From Bacillus sp. es.036 (lineage in GTDB: Bacteria; Bacillota; Bacilli; Bacillales; Guptibacillaceae), in assembly GCF_002563635.1 (NCBI RefSeq), contig NZ_PDIZ01000001.1:3100001-3164000 (forward strand): a stretch of 64,000 bases of DNA, given 5' to 3'. Below, in pieces: positions 15,641 through 24,298 of this stretch (the stretch's first letter is position 1; each line of letters opens with the position of its first letter). The notes beneath the pieces were generated by a model. The model was not told where the DNA came from. It saw only the letters and a program-made list of their open reading frames with translations, and made no database searches. A program made the translations under genes and the position numbers.

Positions 15641-17056
15641 GTGTTATTTCTAGATATTATTATCATCATCGTCTATTTCATGATCGTCATCGGAATAGGC
15701 GTCATTGGCTCTCGTAAAGCGAAAACGATCGAAGACTATGCGCTTGCTGGTCGTAATCTTGGTTTCTTTATGTATTTTGGCTGCTTATCAGCCGTCATTC
15801 TTGGAGGCGCATCTACGATTGGGACAACGAAGCTTGGATATGAATTTGGCGTATCCGGCATGTGGCTCGTCTTTATGCTTGGACTTGGAATTATGGGACT
15901 CGGGATCTTTTTTCTCATGAAGATCGCTGGTTTTAAAGTGCTCACCATTAGTGAGTTTCTCGGAAAACGTTTTGGAAATGAAGCCCGCCTTTTGAGCGCT
16001 TTAGTAGCTTCGATCTATGCCTTAATGGTTGCCGTTACGCAAGTTATCGGGATTGGAACCGTCATGAACGTACTGCTAGGTTGGAATCTCACAAGCTCCA
16101 TGCTGCTTGGTGGTGGGATTGTCCTATTCTATACGATACTTGGTGGGATGTGGTCGGTTACGATGACGGATATTGTCCAGTTTGTCATCATGACAATTGG
16201 CGTGTTTTTCATCATGCTTCCTTTGAGTCTATCGAAAGCAGGGGGTTGGAGTTCTTTAACGCAACAGCTCCCAGACAGTTACTTTTCGTTCACAGGAATT
16301 GGCGGTAGTCAGGTATTTCAATATTTTCTTCTTTTCTGCCTCGGTATGATCGTTGCACAGGATATTTGGCAGCGGATCTTTACAGCCAGAACGAACAAAA
16401 CTGCTCGTCTCGGCACAATTATCGCAGGCGTCTACAGCCTCCTATATGGACTGGCTGTTAGCATTATCGGTATGTGCGCATTTATCGTGCTTCCGAATTT
16501 AGGAGATTCACAGAATGCCTTTGCCAGTATGGCGATCGAAACCGTACCAACCGGTGTACTTGGTCTTGTTCTTGCAGGCGTTATCGCTGCCCTCATGTCC
16601 ACGGCTTCAGGGACACTTCTGGCTTCATCAACATTGCTCTCAAACGACATTGTGAAGCGTTATTTCATCAAAGAAGCAAGTGAAAAGCAAAGTCTCATCA
16701 TCTCTCGTTTGACTACAACAATTATTGGTGCCATTACAATTATTTTCGCTATATGGATTCAAGACGTTCTTGTTGCACTTGATGTCGCATACGCCATTTT
16801 ATCTGGAGCGATCTTTGTACCCATTCTACTCGGTTTCTTTTGGAAAAAAGCAACGTCAAAAGCGGCGTTTTACTCAATCATCAGTAGCATTCTCGTTATT
16901 ACCGGCGGTCTTGCGATCGAAGGGCTTCACTCAACGAATCCGATTATGTATGGCATATTGACCAGCTTCATTGTAATGATCGGCGTATCACTTATAACAG
17001 AAAATGATGCTACTGAAATGACAGACACGATTCAAGAAAGGAGCCATATTTCATGA
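15641..17056 (+). CDS. Sodium:solute symporter (SSS family)
   Basis: A 471-residue membrane protein with about 13 helices. SSS signatures include SRKAKTIEDYALAGRNLG (residues 24-41), the Gly/Ala-rich helices LSAVILGGASTIGTTKLGYEFG, and APLVLAGVIAALMSTASGTLLASSTLLSNDI-type residues near 320 that form the Na+ site region. It probably imports the guanidino or amine substrate of the operon with sodium. The start is GTG 15641 with AAGGAGGA upstream, 77 bases after the ureohydrolase gene. Its TGA overlaps the ATG of the aldehyde dehydrogenase (17053), so the two are translationally coupled. Confidence 0.9.
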   Translation: MLFLDIIIIIVYFMIVIGIGVIGSRKAKTIEDYALAGRNLGFFMYFGCLSAVILGGASTIGTTKLGYEFGVSGMWLVFMLGLGIMGLGIFFLMKIAGFKVLTISEFLGKRFGNEARLLSALVASIYALMVAVTQVIGIGTVMNVLLGWNLTSSMLLGGGIVLFYTILGGMWSVTMTDIVQFVIMTIGVFFIMLPLSLSKAGGWSSLTQQLPDSYFSFTGIGGSQVFQYFLLFCLGMIVAQDIWQRIFTARTNKTARLGTIIAGVYSLLYGLAVSIIGMCAFIVLPNLGDSQNAFASMAIETVPTGVLGLVLAGVIAALMSTASGTLLASSTLLSNDIVKRYFIKEASEKQSLIISRLTTTIIGAITIIFAIWIQDVLVALDVAYAILSGAIFVPILLGFFWKKATSKAAFYSIISSILVITGGLAIEGLHSTNPIMYGILTSFIVMIGVSLITENDATEMTDTIQERSHIS

Positions 17057-18507
17057 CGAATCAGCACCTCTACATTAATGGCGCCTGGCAGCAAGGTGAA
17101 GGATATGAGCGTGAACTCATTAACCCAGCAACAGCAGAAACGATGATGAAGATAAAAGAAGCTTCCCGGGAGCAGGCATCCACCTCAGTCGATGCAGCTC
17201 GAACTGCATTTAACGAAAGTGACTGGGCAACGAATTCAAAAATACGCGTGATCGCTCTGCATAAACTAGCAGATTTGCTAGAACAGAATGAAAAAGAGTT
17301 TGCAGCTGCGGAAACAGAGAATACCGGGAAGCCTATTCGTGAAGCAACGCTAGATATCGGTGACTCCGTCGCCTGTCTACGTTACTACGCGAATCTGATT
17401 GCTGAGCGAGAACCGGCCACAATCGAGATGTCGAATGGAACGACTAGTAAAATCATTGATGAACCGATCGGGGTTTGTGCTCTCATTGTTCCATGGAACT
17501 TCCCTCTTCTTCTCGGCATGTGGAAGATCGCTCCGGCACTCGCTGCTGGTAATACTGTTGTGTTTAAACCTTCTGAACTGACACCAGTCACGGCTATCAA
17601 GCTAGCAGACTTAATTCATCAGTGTGGATTCCCTCCGGGTGTTTTCAACCTCGTCCCAGGTGCAGGCGATCCTGTTGGCGAAACGCTTGTCGCGCATCCC
17701 GAAGTAGATAAAGTTTCGTTCACAGGCGGTTCAGAAACCGGAAAGCATATTAACCAGCAGTGTGCCAAGGATCTGAAGCGTGTCTCACTTGAACTTGGTG
17801 GCAAATCACCACTCATTATTTTAGAAGATGCGGACCTTGAGTCTGCAGTTGAATGGACAATCTTCGGTGGGTTCTTTAACCAGGGAGAAGTGTGTGTGGC
17901 TTCGTCTCGTATTCTTGTTCATGAGTCTATCTATGAAGCTTTTATAGACAAACTTGTCAATGTGTCATCTCGAATAAAAATCGGTGACCCCACGCTGGAG
18001 GAAACGGAAATGGGTCCTCTGGTTAGCAGAACTCACCTTCAGAAAGTAAAGAGTTACATCGATCTAGGCAAGGAAGAAGGAGCCTCCATTCACTCTGGTG
18101 GCAAGTATCCTGCTGATAAGGGCTTTTATCAATCCCCTGTTATTTTTACGAATGTTCACCAAGAGATGCGAATTGTTCAAGATGAGATATTTGGACCTGT
18201 TATTACGGTTCAACCTTTTCGAGATCAGAAGGAAGCTGTTCAACAAGCGAACGGTACGAAATATGGTCTTGCGGCAGGTGTTCTTTCAACGAATATTTCT
18301 GAAGCAGAACAAGTGGCATCGCAACTAAAAGCAGGTACGATTTGGATCAACTCCTATCACACACCGTATGTAGAAGCGCCATGGGGAGGGTATAAAGAAA
18401 GCGGTATTGGTCGTGAACTTGGACCACATGGTCTTGCCGGTTTTACTGAAGTGAAGCACGTAAACACCTCTCAACAGCTCCAAAAAGCTGGCTGGTACAC
18501 GCATTGA
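17053..18507 (+). CDS. NAD-dependent aldehyde dehydrogenase (betaine/aminoaldehyde dehydrogenase-like)
   Basis: A 484-residue ALDH. IVPWNFPLLLGMWK (145-158) and FTGGSETG (223-230) bind NAD; Glu247 in LELGGKS is the general base and Cys281 in NQGEVCVASSR the nucleophile. The sequence resembles betaine-aldehyde and gamma-aminobutyraldehyde/guanidinobutyraldehyde dehydrogenases. It overlaps the symporter stop codon by four bases. In this operon a plausible role is oxidation of 4-guanidinobutyraldehyde to 4-guanidinobutyrate, the ureohydrolase substrate; this is inferred from gene order and known arginine/agmatine routes. A second ALDH of the island (10070-11503) probably handles succinate semialdehyde. 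Confidence 0.9.
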   Translation: MTNQHLYINGAWQQGEGYERELINPATAETMMKIKEASREQASTSVDAARTAFNESDWATNSKIRVIALHKLADLLEQNEKEFAAAETENTGKPIREATLDIGDSVACLRYYANLIAEREPATIEMSNGTTSKIIDEPIGVCALIVPWNFPLLLGMWKIAPALAAGNTVVFKPSELTPVTAIKLADLIHQCGFPPGVFNLVPGAGDPVGETLVAHPEVDKVSFTGGSETGKHINQQCAKDLKRVSLELGGKSPLIILEDADLESAVEWTIFGGFFNQGEVCVASSRILVHESIYEAFIDKLVNVSSRIKIGDPTLEETEMGPLVSRTHLQKVKSYIDLGKEEGASIHSGGKYPADKGFYQSPVIFTNVHQEMRIVQDEIFGPVITVQPFRDQKEAVQQANGTKYGLAAGVLSTNISEAEQVASQLKAGTIWINSYHTPYVEAPWGGYKESGIGRELGPHGLAGFTEVKHVNTSQQLQKAGWYTH

Positions 18508-18528
18508 GCTCCCCCTGGTAGGAGCTCA
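18505..18528 (+). other. Intercistronic hairpin without T tract
   Basis: A perfect 8-bp stem TGAGCTCC/GGAGCTCA with an 8-base loop, containing the stop codon of the aldehyde dehydrogenase. No T run follows, so it may stabilise or process the operon mRNA rather than end transcription. Confidence 0.5.
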
Positions 18529-18578
18529 GTGCATCAATAATTTTCGGAATATTGAAAACAAAAATAGGGGGAAATAAC

Positions 18579-19952
18579 ATGAGTCAACTTACTGAACGCT
18601 TAGGTAATGACACGATTAGCCCGACCCCAAAGGACAAGCGAAGCATGAATTTCTTCTCAACATTTGCTCTCTGGCTTGCAGCGAATGTCGTCATTACGTC
18701 CGTTATGACAAGCATGATGTTCGTACCTGATATTTCAATTGAAAAAGCCATGCTCGCCATTCTAATTGGCTCAGCAATTGGGGCAATTCCACTGGCTCTA
18801 ACAGGTAACATTGGAACACGAACTGGACTTCCAACGATGGTCATGACAAGAGCGGCTTTTGGTCAAAAAGGCGCCATTCTTCCCGCACTCGTAAACACGA
18901 TCGTCCTTATTGGTTGGAGTTGGATTCAGGCCTATATGGCCGGTCTTTCTCTTAACTACGCCATCAGTTACACAACTGGCTACAGCAACATCAATTTATT
19001 TGTCATTCTTACTGAAATTCTTGTTGTGGCGATTACGATTTACGGTCACCGCGGTGTGGAAAGCATTGAGAAATGGGTCTCTGTTGCCATGCTCATCCTA
19101 TCTGCCCTTGTGTTCTATAAGCTATTTACGACTTACAGCGTTTCTTCGCTTATTGAATTGAAGGTCAGTGAAAATCCTGCAATATCGGGTATTATTGCTT
19201 TTGATATCGTTGTTGCGACAGCCTTCTCCTGGATGTCGAGCGTCTGCGACTTTAATCGCCATAGCAAATCAGAAAAAAGCGGCATGCTTGGCACCTATCT
19301 CGGCTATATCGTTGCCTCTCTTATTGCAATGGGACTAGGAGCCGTTGTCAGCGGATTTAGTATTCTAAATAACATGGAGCAAACCTACGACCCAACGGTT
19401 CTTCTTTCCGCTTACGGATTTGGATTCATCGCTTCAATCGTCGTCTTTTTCTCTGTTCTATCCACGAATGTGATGGCACTATACAGCGCAACGATGTCAT
19501 TTATGAACGTCTTCCCGAAGTCAGGATTTTGGAAACCCGTTCTTGCACTAGGAATCGTTTGTACGCTTGGGGCACTATTAAAAGAAGCGTTAATGGTGAA
19601 CTTTTTTAACTTTATTCTCTTGATTGCAACGCTATTTATACCCGTTTTTGCGATCGTACTTGTCGACTATTTTCTTGTTAAAAAAGCGTACTATGATGCA
19701 GAAGATGTGGCATTCGACCATAAAGGACTCTATCGATATCAGCGTGGTGTAAACATTGTTGCTGTCGTGACTTATGTGGCTGGAGCTCTTTTCGCTTATT
19801 ACTTCACCTACGTTCAACCGTTATCTATAGGAGCAACAATCCTTACCTTTGTATTGTCTGGTGGCTGTTACTTTGGTTTAATGGCAGCAACAAAACAACT
19901 CGGTGTAAAAAAAGCAACAACCGAAGAAATTGACGTAAAATTGGAGGCATAA
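18579..19952 (+). CDS. NCS1 family nucleobase/hydantoin-type permease (CodB-like)
   Basis: About 457 residues with 12 membrane segments. The protein has the NCS1 (cytosine/purine/uracil/thiamine/allantoin permease) pattern: a short polar N-terminus, then SMNFFSTFALWLAANVVITSVMTSMMF, GNIGTRTGLPTMVMTRAAFGQKGA, LIGWSWIQAYMAG, and DFNRHSKSEKSGMLGTYLGYI. Start ATG 18579 has AGGGGGAA upstream; the frame is open upstream to 18552 but without a site. It follows the aldehyde dehydrogenase in the operon. The transported compound is unknown; a cyclic amide or ureide would fit the hydrolases that follow. Confidence 0.88.
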   Translation: MSQLTERLGNDTISPTPKDKRSMNFFSTFALWLAANVVITSVMTSMMFVPDISIEKAMLAILIGSAIGAIPLALTGNIGTRTGLPTMVMTRAAFGQKGAILPALVNTIVLIGWSWIQAYMAGLSLNYAISYTTGYSNINLFVILTEILVVAITIYGHRGVESIEKWVSVAMLILSALVFYKLFTTYSVSSLIELKVSENPAISGIIAFDIVVATAFSWMSSVCDFNRHSKSEKSGMLGTYLGYIVASLIAMGLGAVVSGFSILNNMEQTYDPTVLLSAYGFGFIASIVVFFSVLSTNVMALYSATMSFMNVFPKSGFWKPVLALGIVCTLGALLKEALMVNFFNFILLIATLFIPVFAIVLVDYFLVKKAYYDAEDVAFDHKGLYRYQRGVNIVAVVTYVAGALFAYYFTYVQPLSIGATILTFVLSGGCYFGLMAATKQLGVKKATTEEIDVKLEA

Positions 19953-19955
19953 AAA

Positions 19956-20747
19956 GTGAGACATACCATTTCCGCTGTCCAGGGAAGTTTTCAAAACGGG
20001 GCGGTCGCTACAAATCTCTCAAAAATGGAAACCATTGTTGAAAGTGTCCTCAAGAAGGAGCCTGACACAAAACTGGTTACTTTTCCGGAGTTGTGTACGA
20101 CAGGGTACTTTTTGTCTGAAGGCATCAAAGACCTAGCAGAAAAAGCGGACGGACCGATTTTTCAAGCTATGAAAACGATGGCTGTATCAAACCTTGTTTC
20201 GATCGTATACGGCTACGTTGAGACTGACAATGAGGGAAACATCTATAATTCCATCCAATACATTGATGCAAACGGAAAAAACACCGCAAATTATAGAAAA
20301 ATACACCTCACTCCGCTGGAGAGAGGTGTATTCATAGCCGGTTCAGAGCCAGTTACTGTTGAAACAGATTTCGGGACGGTCGGACTAATGATCTGCTGGG
20401 ACCTGGCTTTCCCAGAGCTAGCTCGAATGCTTACGTTAAATGGGGCCGATATTTTACTTGTCCCATCTGCGTGGGAAGAACCTTACGATGCTCCATTCCT
20501 TCAGTTTAGCGGAGCCCGTGCGCTCGACAACTCAGTCTATCTGATAGCTTCTAACCATACTGGCAAATCAGAAGATCTCACCTTTTTCGGCAAGTCTTCC
20601 ATCTTTTCTCCAGACGGTCATCTTATAGCAAAAGCAGAGAAACAGTATGATATGATTACGGCAACCATTGATTTCGACTGGCGGAACGAAATAAAACAAT
20701 CATTCTTCTCGATGTTAGAAGAACGAAGAACCGATATTTACAGCTAA
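19956..20747 (+). CDS. Carbon-nitrogen hydrolase (nitrilase superfamily amidase)
   Basis: A 263-residue nitrilase-fold amidase with the complete Glu-Lys-Cys triad: Glu45 in TFPELCTTGYF, Lys115 in NYRKIHL, Cys147 in LMICWDLAFPE. Members include omega-amidase, N-carbamoylputrescine amidase, beta-ureidopropionase and 4-guanidinobutyramide amidase. The start is GTG 19956, three bases after the permease stop, with TTGGAGG upstream. In the island it could release ammonia from a linear amide: 4-guanidinobutyramide would feed straight into the ureohydrolase. This is a hypothesis from context. Confidence 0.9.
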   Translation: MRHTISAVQGSFQNGAVATNLSKMETIVESVLKKEPDTKLVTFPELCTTGYFLSEGIKDLAEKADGPIFQAMKTMAVSNLVSIVYGYVETDNEGNIYNSIQYIDANGKNTANYRKIHLTPLERGVFIAGSEPVTVETDFGTVGLMICWDLAFPELARMLTLNGADILLVPSAWEEPYDAPFLQFSGARALDNSVYLIASNHTGKSEDLTFFGKSSIFSPDGHLIAKAEKQYDMITATIDFDWRNEIKQSFFSMLEERRTDIYS

Positions 20748-20759
20748 GGAGGCTATCTT

Positions 20760-21410
20760 TTGAATTTCAAACAAATTATCGATCTATCCATTCCTATTAC
20801 ATCGGCAACACCAATTTATCCTGGCGATCCAAAGCCAGATATCCATCCCGCTGCAGAGCTAGATAAAGACGGCTACCAGGTGACGCAGCTTAACATTGGT
20901 TCACATACAGGCACACATGTGGATGCTCCCTTTCACTTTCAAAAAGAAGGAGAGCGAATTGATCAATCAAACTTAACGAAATTTATGGCTCCAGGACTCG
21001 TGATTGATGTGACGGGAAAAGAACCTGGAGAAGAAATTACAATGTCAGACGTGCAGGACCAAATCGAACAAGTTATTCCAGGCACCATCGTGTTATTTCA
21101 CACAGGTTGGTCAAAGTATGCAGAATCAGAGCTATACTTCAGGCATCCCTACCTATCTGTGGATATCATCAACGACTTGCTTGAAAAAGGTGTAACTACA
21201 TTTTTCATAGATGCATTGAACGTCGATACACCAGATGGATCAGCCTTTCCAGTTCATGAAGCCATCACGTCGGTAAATGGCATCATTGGGGAAAACTTCT
21301 GCAACTTTGAAAAGATCGATTTTGAAAACCCTCTCATTATTGCACTACCGCTAAAGCTGGAAGGATTGGATGGATCTCCGGTTAGAGCAGTTGCCGTGGA
21401 GGTTGTATAG
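20760..21410 (+). CDS. Cyclase family protein (kynurenine formamidase-like), copy B
   Basis: A 216-residue cyclase-family metal hydrolase (PF04199), with HTGTHVDAPFHFQKEGE at residues ~48-64 and LFHTGWSKY. Both identical length and long identical stretches (YPGDPKP, KDGYQVTQ, FENPLIIALPLKL) show it to be a close paralogue of the gene at 9275. The start is TTG 20760 after AAGGAGG. It is the last gene of the sigma-54 driven operon, 12 bases after the amidase. A cyclic amide or ester opened by this enzyme and then deamidated by the nitrilase-family enzyme would be a logical sequence, but the substrate is not known. Confidence 0.88.
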   Translation: MNFKQIIDLSIPITSATPIYPGDPKPDIHPAAELDKDGYQVTQLNIGSHTGTHVDAPFHFQKEGERIDQSNLTKFMAPGLVIDVTGKEPGEEITMSDVQDQIEQVIPGTIVLFHTGWSKYAESELYFRHPYLSVDIINDLLEKGVTTFFIDALNVDTPDGSAFPVHEAITSVNGIIGENFCNFEKIDFENPLIIALPLKLEGLDGSPVRAVAVEVV

Positions 21411-21463
21411 GGGTAAACCTTCTTCACCACCTCATTTCTTTTTTTAGTCAATGATCTATCAGT

Positions 21464-21497
21464 AAAGAGCCCTCCTCTCTCAAAGAGCGGGCTCTTT
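21464..21497 (+). terminator. Terminator of the ureohydrolase operon
   Basis: AAAGAGCCC pairs with GGGCTCTTT, with an inner CTCT/AGAG pairing, followed by TTCCC. It lies between the convergent operon and the SSS gene. The hairpin at 25060 has an almost identical design. Confidence 0.85.
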
Positions 21498-21502
21498 TCC
21501 CT

Positions 21503-21556
21503 TTCGACAAATAATTACAGGGATCGGACGGTGACAGGCACCGTGCCCAACCGCGC
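21503..21556 (+). repeat. Dispersed element, copy 5
   Basis: TTCGACAAAT at 21503, core GGTGACAGGCACC at 21530-21542, then imperfect units CCGTGCCCAA and CCGCGCTA. It begins six bases after a terminator hairpin and ends near the stop of the SSS transporter gene. Confidence 0.82.
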
Positions 21557-21559
21557 TAC

Positions 21560-23005
21560 TTATGATCCTACCTGATCCACCTCTTTCACTGCTGCTTCAC
21601 CTTTCATAGCTGACTCATTATTTTTCGTAAAGAAACTAACTACAAGTAAACTCACCAAAGATAATCCAATTCCAAATACAACATATGGAATGGTTGTGTT
21701 CATTGCGTGTGCAATACCCGTTCCAAGTAACCCCATAATCATACTTGCCATTCCGCCTTGAACGGTTAGAAAGGCTTTATTACGTAGGAGATAACCTACA
21801 AAAATTGGTACCAATAAAGCACCTGCAGAGTAAGCGTATGTAGCAACAAGCCAATTCAGCGTTCCAGAGAATTGCGTTGCCATAACATAAGCAACTGCGA
21901 TTACGGCAACTGAGAGCCATCTTGAAAGTGATAATAATTTCTTTTCGCCAACTTCAGGGTTAATGTAACCCTGGTAAAAATCTCGGGTTAAATTGACAAC
22001 GACCGATTGAACGCCACTGTTCACTGTCGACATAATCGTAGCAATGATAAATCCTGCATACAAAGCTAGAAACCACGTTGGCACTTGTTGCAAAAACCAC
22101 CCCGCAGCTTGTTCAGGATTAGCTAACCCGGGATTCATTGAATAAATCGACATTCCCGTTATAGCCGCCCACACCTCGACAAGCAAAATAATAACGGCAG
22201 TAGATAACAGCGATATCCGTATATTTTTCAAGTTTTTCGACGCATAAATGCGCTGATAATACATTTGGTTTGTCAGTGTTCCAGGTAAAATAGCGAGCGT
22301 CCAGAGGACGATTGTGACACTTCCGACGGCACCAAGTCCACCAGGGAAAGACCAAGAAGCTTCTGGTACGTTCGCTACCACTTCTCCCATTCCCCCCGCC
22401 ATATTGATGACAAGGAAAACGGATATAACCGTCATGATCAGCATGCCCACACCAAAAACAAAATCTGTCCAAGCGATAGAAGTTAATCCTGAAGGGAGGA
22501 TGTAAATGAGACTTAGTATGGCCAACACGAACATTAACAAGGAAGGTGAGACGCCTGTAATGTTGCCTAACAAACTCCCAAATGCAACAAGCTGCGTAGC
22601 TACCCAACCAAACGGCACGATAATCGTCATAATAACGGTCAGACCACTTAATAAAGGGTGTGCACCAAAGATCTTTTTAATCACATCGGGTAGAGTGGTA
22701 AACCCCTGTTCACGAAGCCAACCTGAAATCAACACAAGAATCAGTAAACCCATTCCAAGAATTAATCCATAAGTGATGGTTGACCAACCTGAAGCATAAC
22801 CGATTCCTACATGAGCAACGAGCATCCCACCACCCATTGCTGTAGCAAATTGCGTTCCGATCACTACATAGACTGGAAGTGATCGTCCCCCAACGGCCCA
22901 CTCTTCATTACTTCCCCCGTGTTTTCTACCAATATACAAGGCAAAAGTTCCAGAAATCAGGATTACCAACAAACTACTAATCGTGATTGGAATTAATGGA
23001 TTCAT
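21560..23005 (-). CDS. Sodium:solute symporter (SSS family), with opine dehydrogenase
   Basis: About 481 residues and 13 predicted helices. SSS features: EEWAVGGRSLPVYVVIGTQFATAMGGG near the N-terminus and MSTVNSGVQSVVVNLTRDFYQGYINP around residue 330, the Na+-site helix region. Start ATG 23005 with GAGGGTGAGG upstream; GTG 23014 is an alternative. It is 12-21 bases downstream of the opine dehydrogenase gene and probably in one operon with it. A regulator of the FCD type is divergent. It is likely to import an amino acid-derived compound; specificity is not evident. Confidence 0.88.
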   Translation of the reverse strand: MNPLIPITISSLLVILISGTFALYIGRKHGGSNEEWAVGGRSLPVYVVIGTQFATAMGGGMLVAHVGIGYASGWSTITYGLILGMGLLILVLISGWLREQGFTTLPDVIKKIFGAHPLLSGLTVIMTIIVPFGWVATQLVAFGSLLGNITGVSPSLLMFVLAILSLIYILPSGLTSIAWTDFVFGVGMLIMTVISVFLVINMAGGMGEVVANVPEASWSFPGGLGAVGSVTIVLWTLAILPGTLTNQMYYQRIYASKNLKNIRISLLSTAVIILLVEVWAAITGMSIYSMNPGLANPEQAAGWFLQQVPTWFLALYAGFIIATIMSTVNSGVQSVVVNLTRDFYQGYINPEVGEKKLLSLSRWLSVAVIAVAYVMATQFSGTLNWLVATYAYSAGALLVPIFVGYLLRNKAFLTVQGGMASMIMGLLGTGIAHAMNTTIPYVVFGIGLSLVSLLVVSFFTKNNESAMKGEAAVKEVDQVGS

Positions 23006-23026
23006 TATCCTCACCCTCTCTGTTTT

Positions 23027-24127
23027 TTATTTTGATAATTGATAGTTCATCCCAGTTTCCATAAAGAAGTTAACCGAGTCTACGTCCATGCCGTCAAGGC
23101 CCAGCTTCCTCAACGTACGCGCATGTACAAATGCTTCACTTCCAACTAATGATTCAACTAAATGAATAATCGCATCCATCATCGGCGTTTGAACCCCAGC
23201 TATTTTGCCTAATTCCCTCATCGGAATGAGTCCCATTGGCACATCTTCTAAAAAATAGCGGTTTGTTAAGGAAGAGGCACCTGTGATTGTGTCATACGCT
23301 TTGTTGCTCTGTACCATTTCAGAAAGCGTTTCTCCTTTAACATCATAGAACTTTTTCAAACTTTCTTTTGTGGTAGGTATCGTTAATCCATAAGCTGATC
23401 CAATCTCAACTCGTTCACGATCTAATTTTTCAAGTACAGCCTCTACAGATGAAGTGATTCCCTCTTTATAATGCAAAAATGGTTTTGTGGTCGCAATATG
23501 AGTCAAACTAAATAGAGACGGCGCCGGATGAAGAACAGCGTTAATATTACCAAGGCTAATCTCTAAAACGTTCTTTCCAACGGTCCATTCTGGAAAAATG
23601 GGACGCAACAATTCGTAAGCGCTTTCAGATTGGTTGGATGGGATAGCGGAAAAAGGCAATTCCTTCTTAATCCCATAGATGGACACATAACCAGGACGAT
23701 TTAAGCGGCAAGCAAACAGTAACGATTGTGTCTCTACGATGGTAACCTGAGCAGTGCAGTTTTGATCTTGAAAAATTTTATGGAATTCTAAAGCTCCTCC
23801 AGTCGAGCCTGGATTAAGAATAACGATTTGATCTTCTCTTAAATAAGGTGCAATGTTGCTCGCAATGATCCGATGCGCATTTGAAGGTGTGACAACCATA
23901 ATAATATCAGAACACTGCACTAACTCTTCTAAATTCCCCGTTGCTTTCTCAATAGGAAAAAAACCTTCAATTTCTCCATCTGCCTGAATGCCACCCTGAT
24001 CATTAATTTTCTCAATGACACTCTCATCAATATCGTACATGTATACTGACTGGCCCTTCTTCCCTAAATAAGCGGCAAATGCATGTCCACCATTCCCAGC
24101 ACCTATAATACCAAACCGTTTACTCAT
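23027..24127 (-). CDS. NAD/NADP octopine/nopaline (opine) dehydrogenase family protein
   Basis: A 366-residue two-domain dehydrogenase. The N-terminal Rossmann motif GIIGAGNGGHAFAAYLGKKG (residues 6-25) is followed by an acidic MYDID. The C-terminal all-helical domain includes LHPAPSLFSL, with the His of the opine dehydrogenase catalytic region, and the closing NRYFLEDVPMGLIPMRELGKIAGVQTP typical of the family. These enzymes reversibly join an amino acid and an alpha-keto acid by reduction of the imine. ATG 24127 follows TGGAGG. Paired with a transporter and an FCD regulator, a catabolic role is more likely than opine synthesis, but this is inference. Confidence 0.88.
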   Translation of the reverse strand: MSKRFGIIGAGNGGHAFAAYLGKKGQSVYMYDIDESVIEKINDQGGIQADGEIEGFFPIEKATGNLEELVQCSDIIMVVTPSNAHRIIASNIAPYLREDQIVILNPGSTGGALEFHKIFQDQNCTAQVTIVETQSLLFACRLNRPGYVSIYGIKKELPFSAIPSNQSESAYELLRPIFPEWTVGKNVLEISLGNINAVLHPAPSLFSLTHIATTKPFLHYKEGITSSVEAVLEKLDRERVEIGSAYGLTIPTTKESLKKFYDVKGETLSEMVQSNKAYDTITGASSLTNRYFLEDVPMGLIPMRELGKIAGVQTPMMDAIIHLVESLVGSEAFVHARTLRKLGLDGMDVDSVNFFMETGMNYQLSK

Positions 24128-24151
24128 TCTAAAACCTCCAGTTAAATGTTT

Positions 24152-24280
24152 TAATATCCTATTGTCCTACATTTTATCACAACTATTTTAAAAATAAAGT
24201 GTTTTCTGAAATTTAATAAATCATACTATCACGCAGTGCAGTCTCATCTGATTAACGTTATAATTAATGTAGGATATTTA
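24152..24280. promoter_or_regulatory. Divergent control region with inverted AATGTAGGA/AGGATATT motifs
   Basis: The gap between the opine dehydrogenase and FCD regulator carries TAATATCCT and TCCTACATT at 24152-24173, and the inverted AATGTAGGATATTTA at 24266-24280. The first is the same sequence with an extra 8-base CAATAGGA inserted. TGTCCTACA at 24163-24171 also fits the GT-N3-AC core recognised by FadR-type GntR proteins. These are likely operators for the FCD regulator. Confidence 0.5.
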
Positions 24281-24298
24281 ACCATTAGAGGTGAGAGA

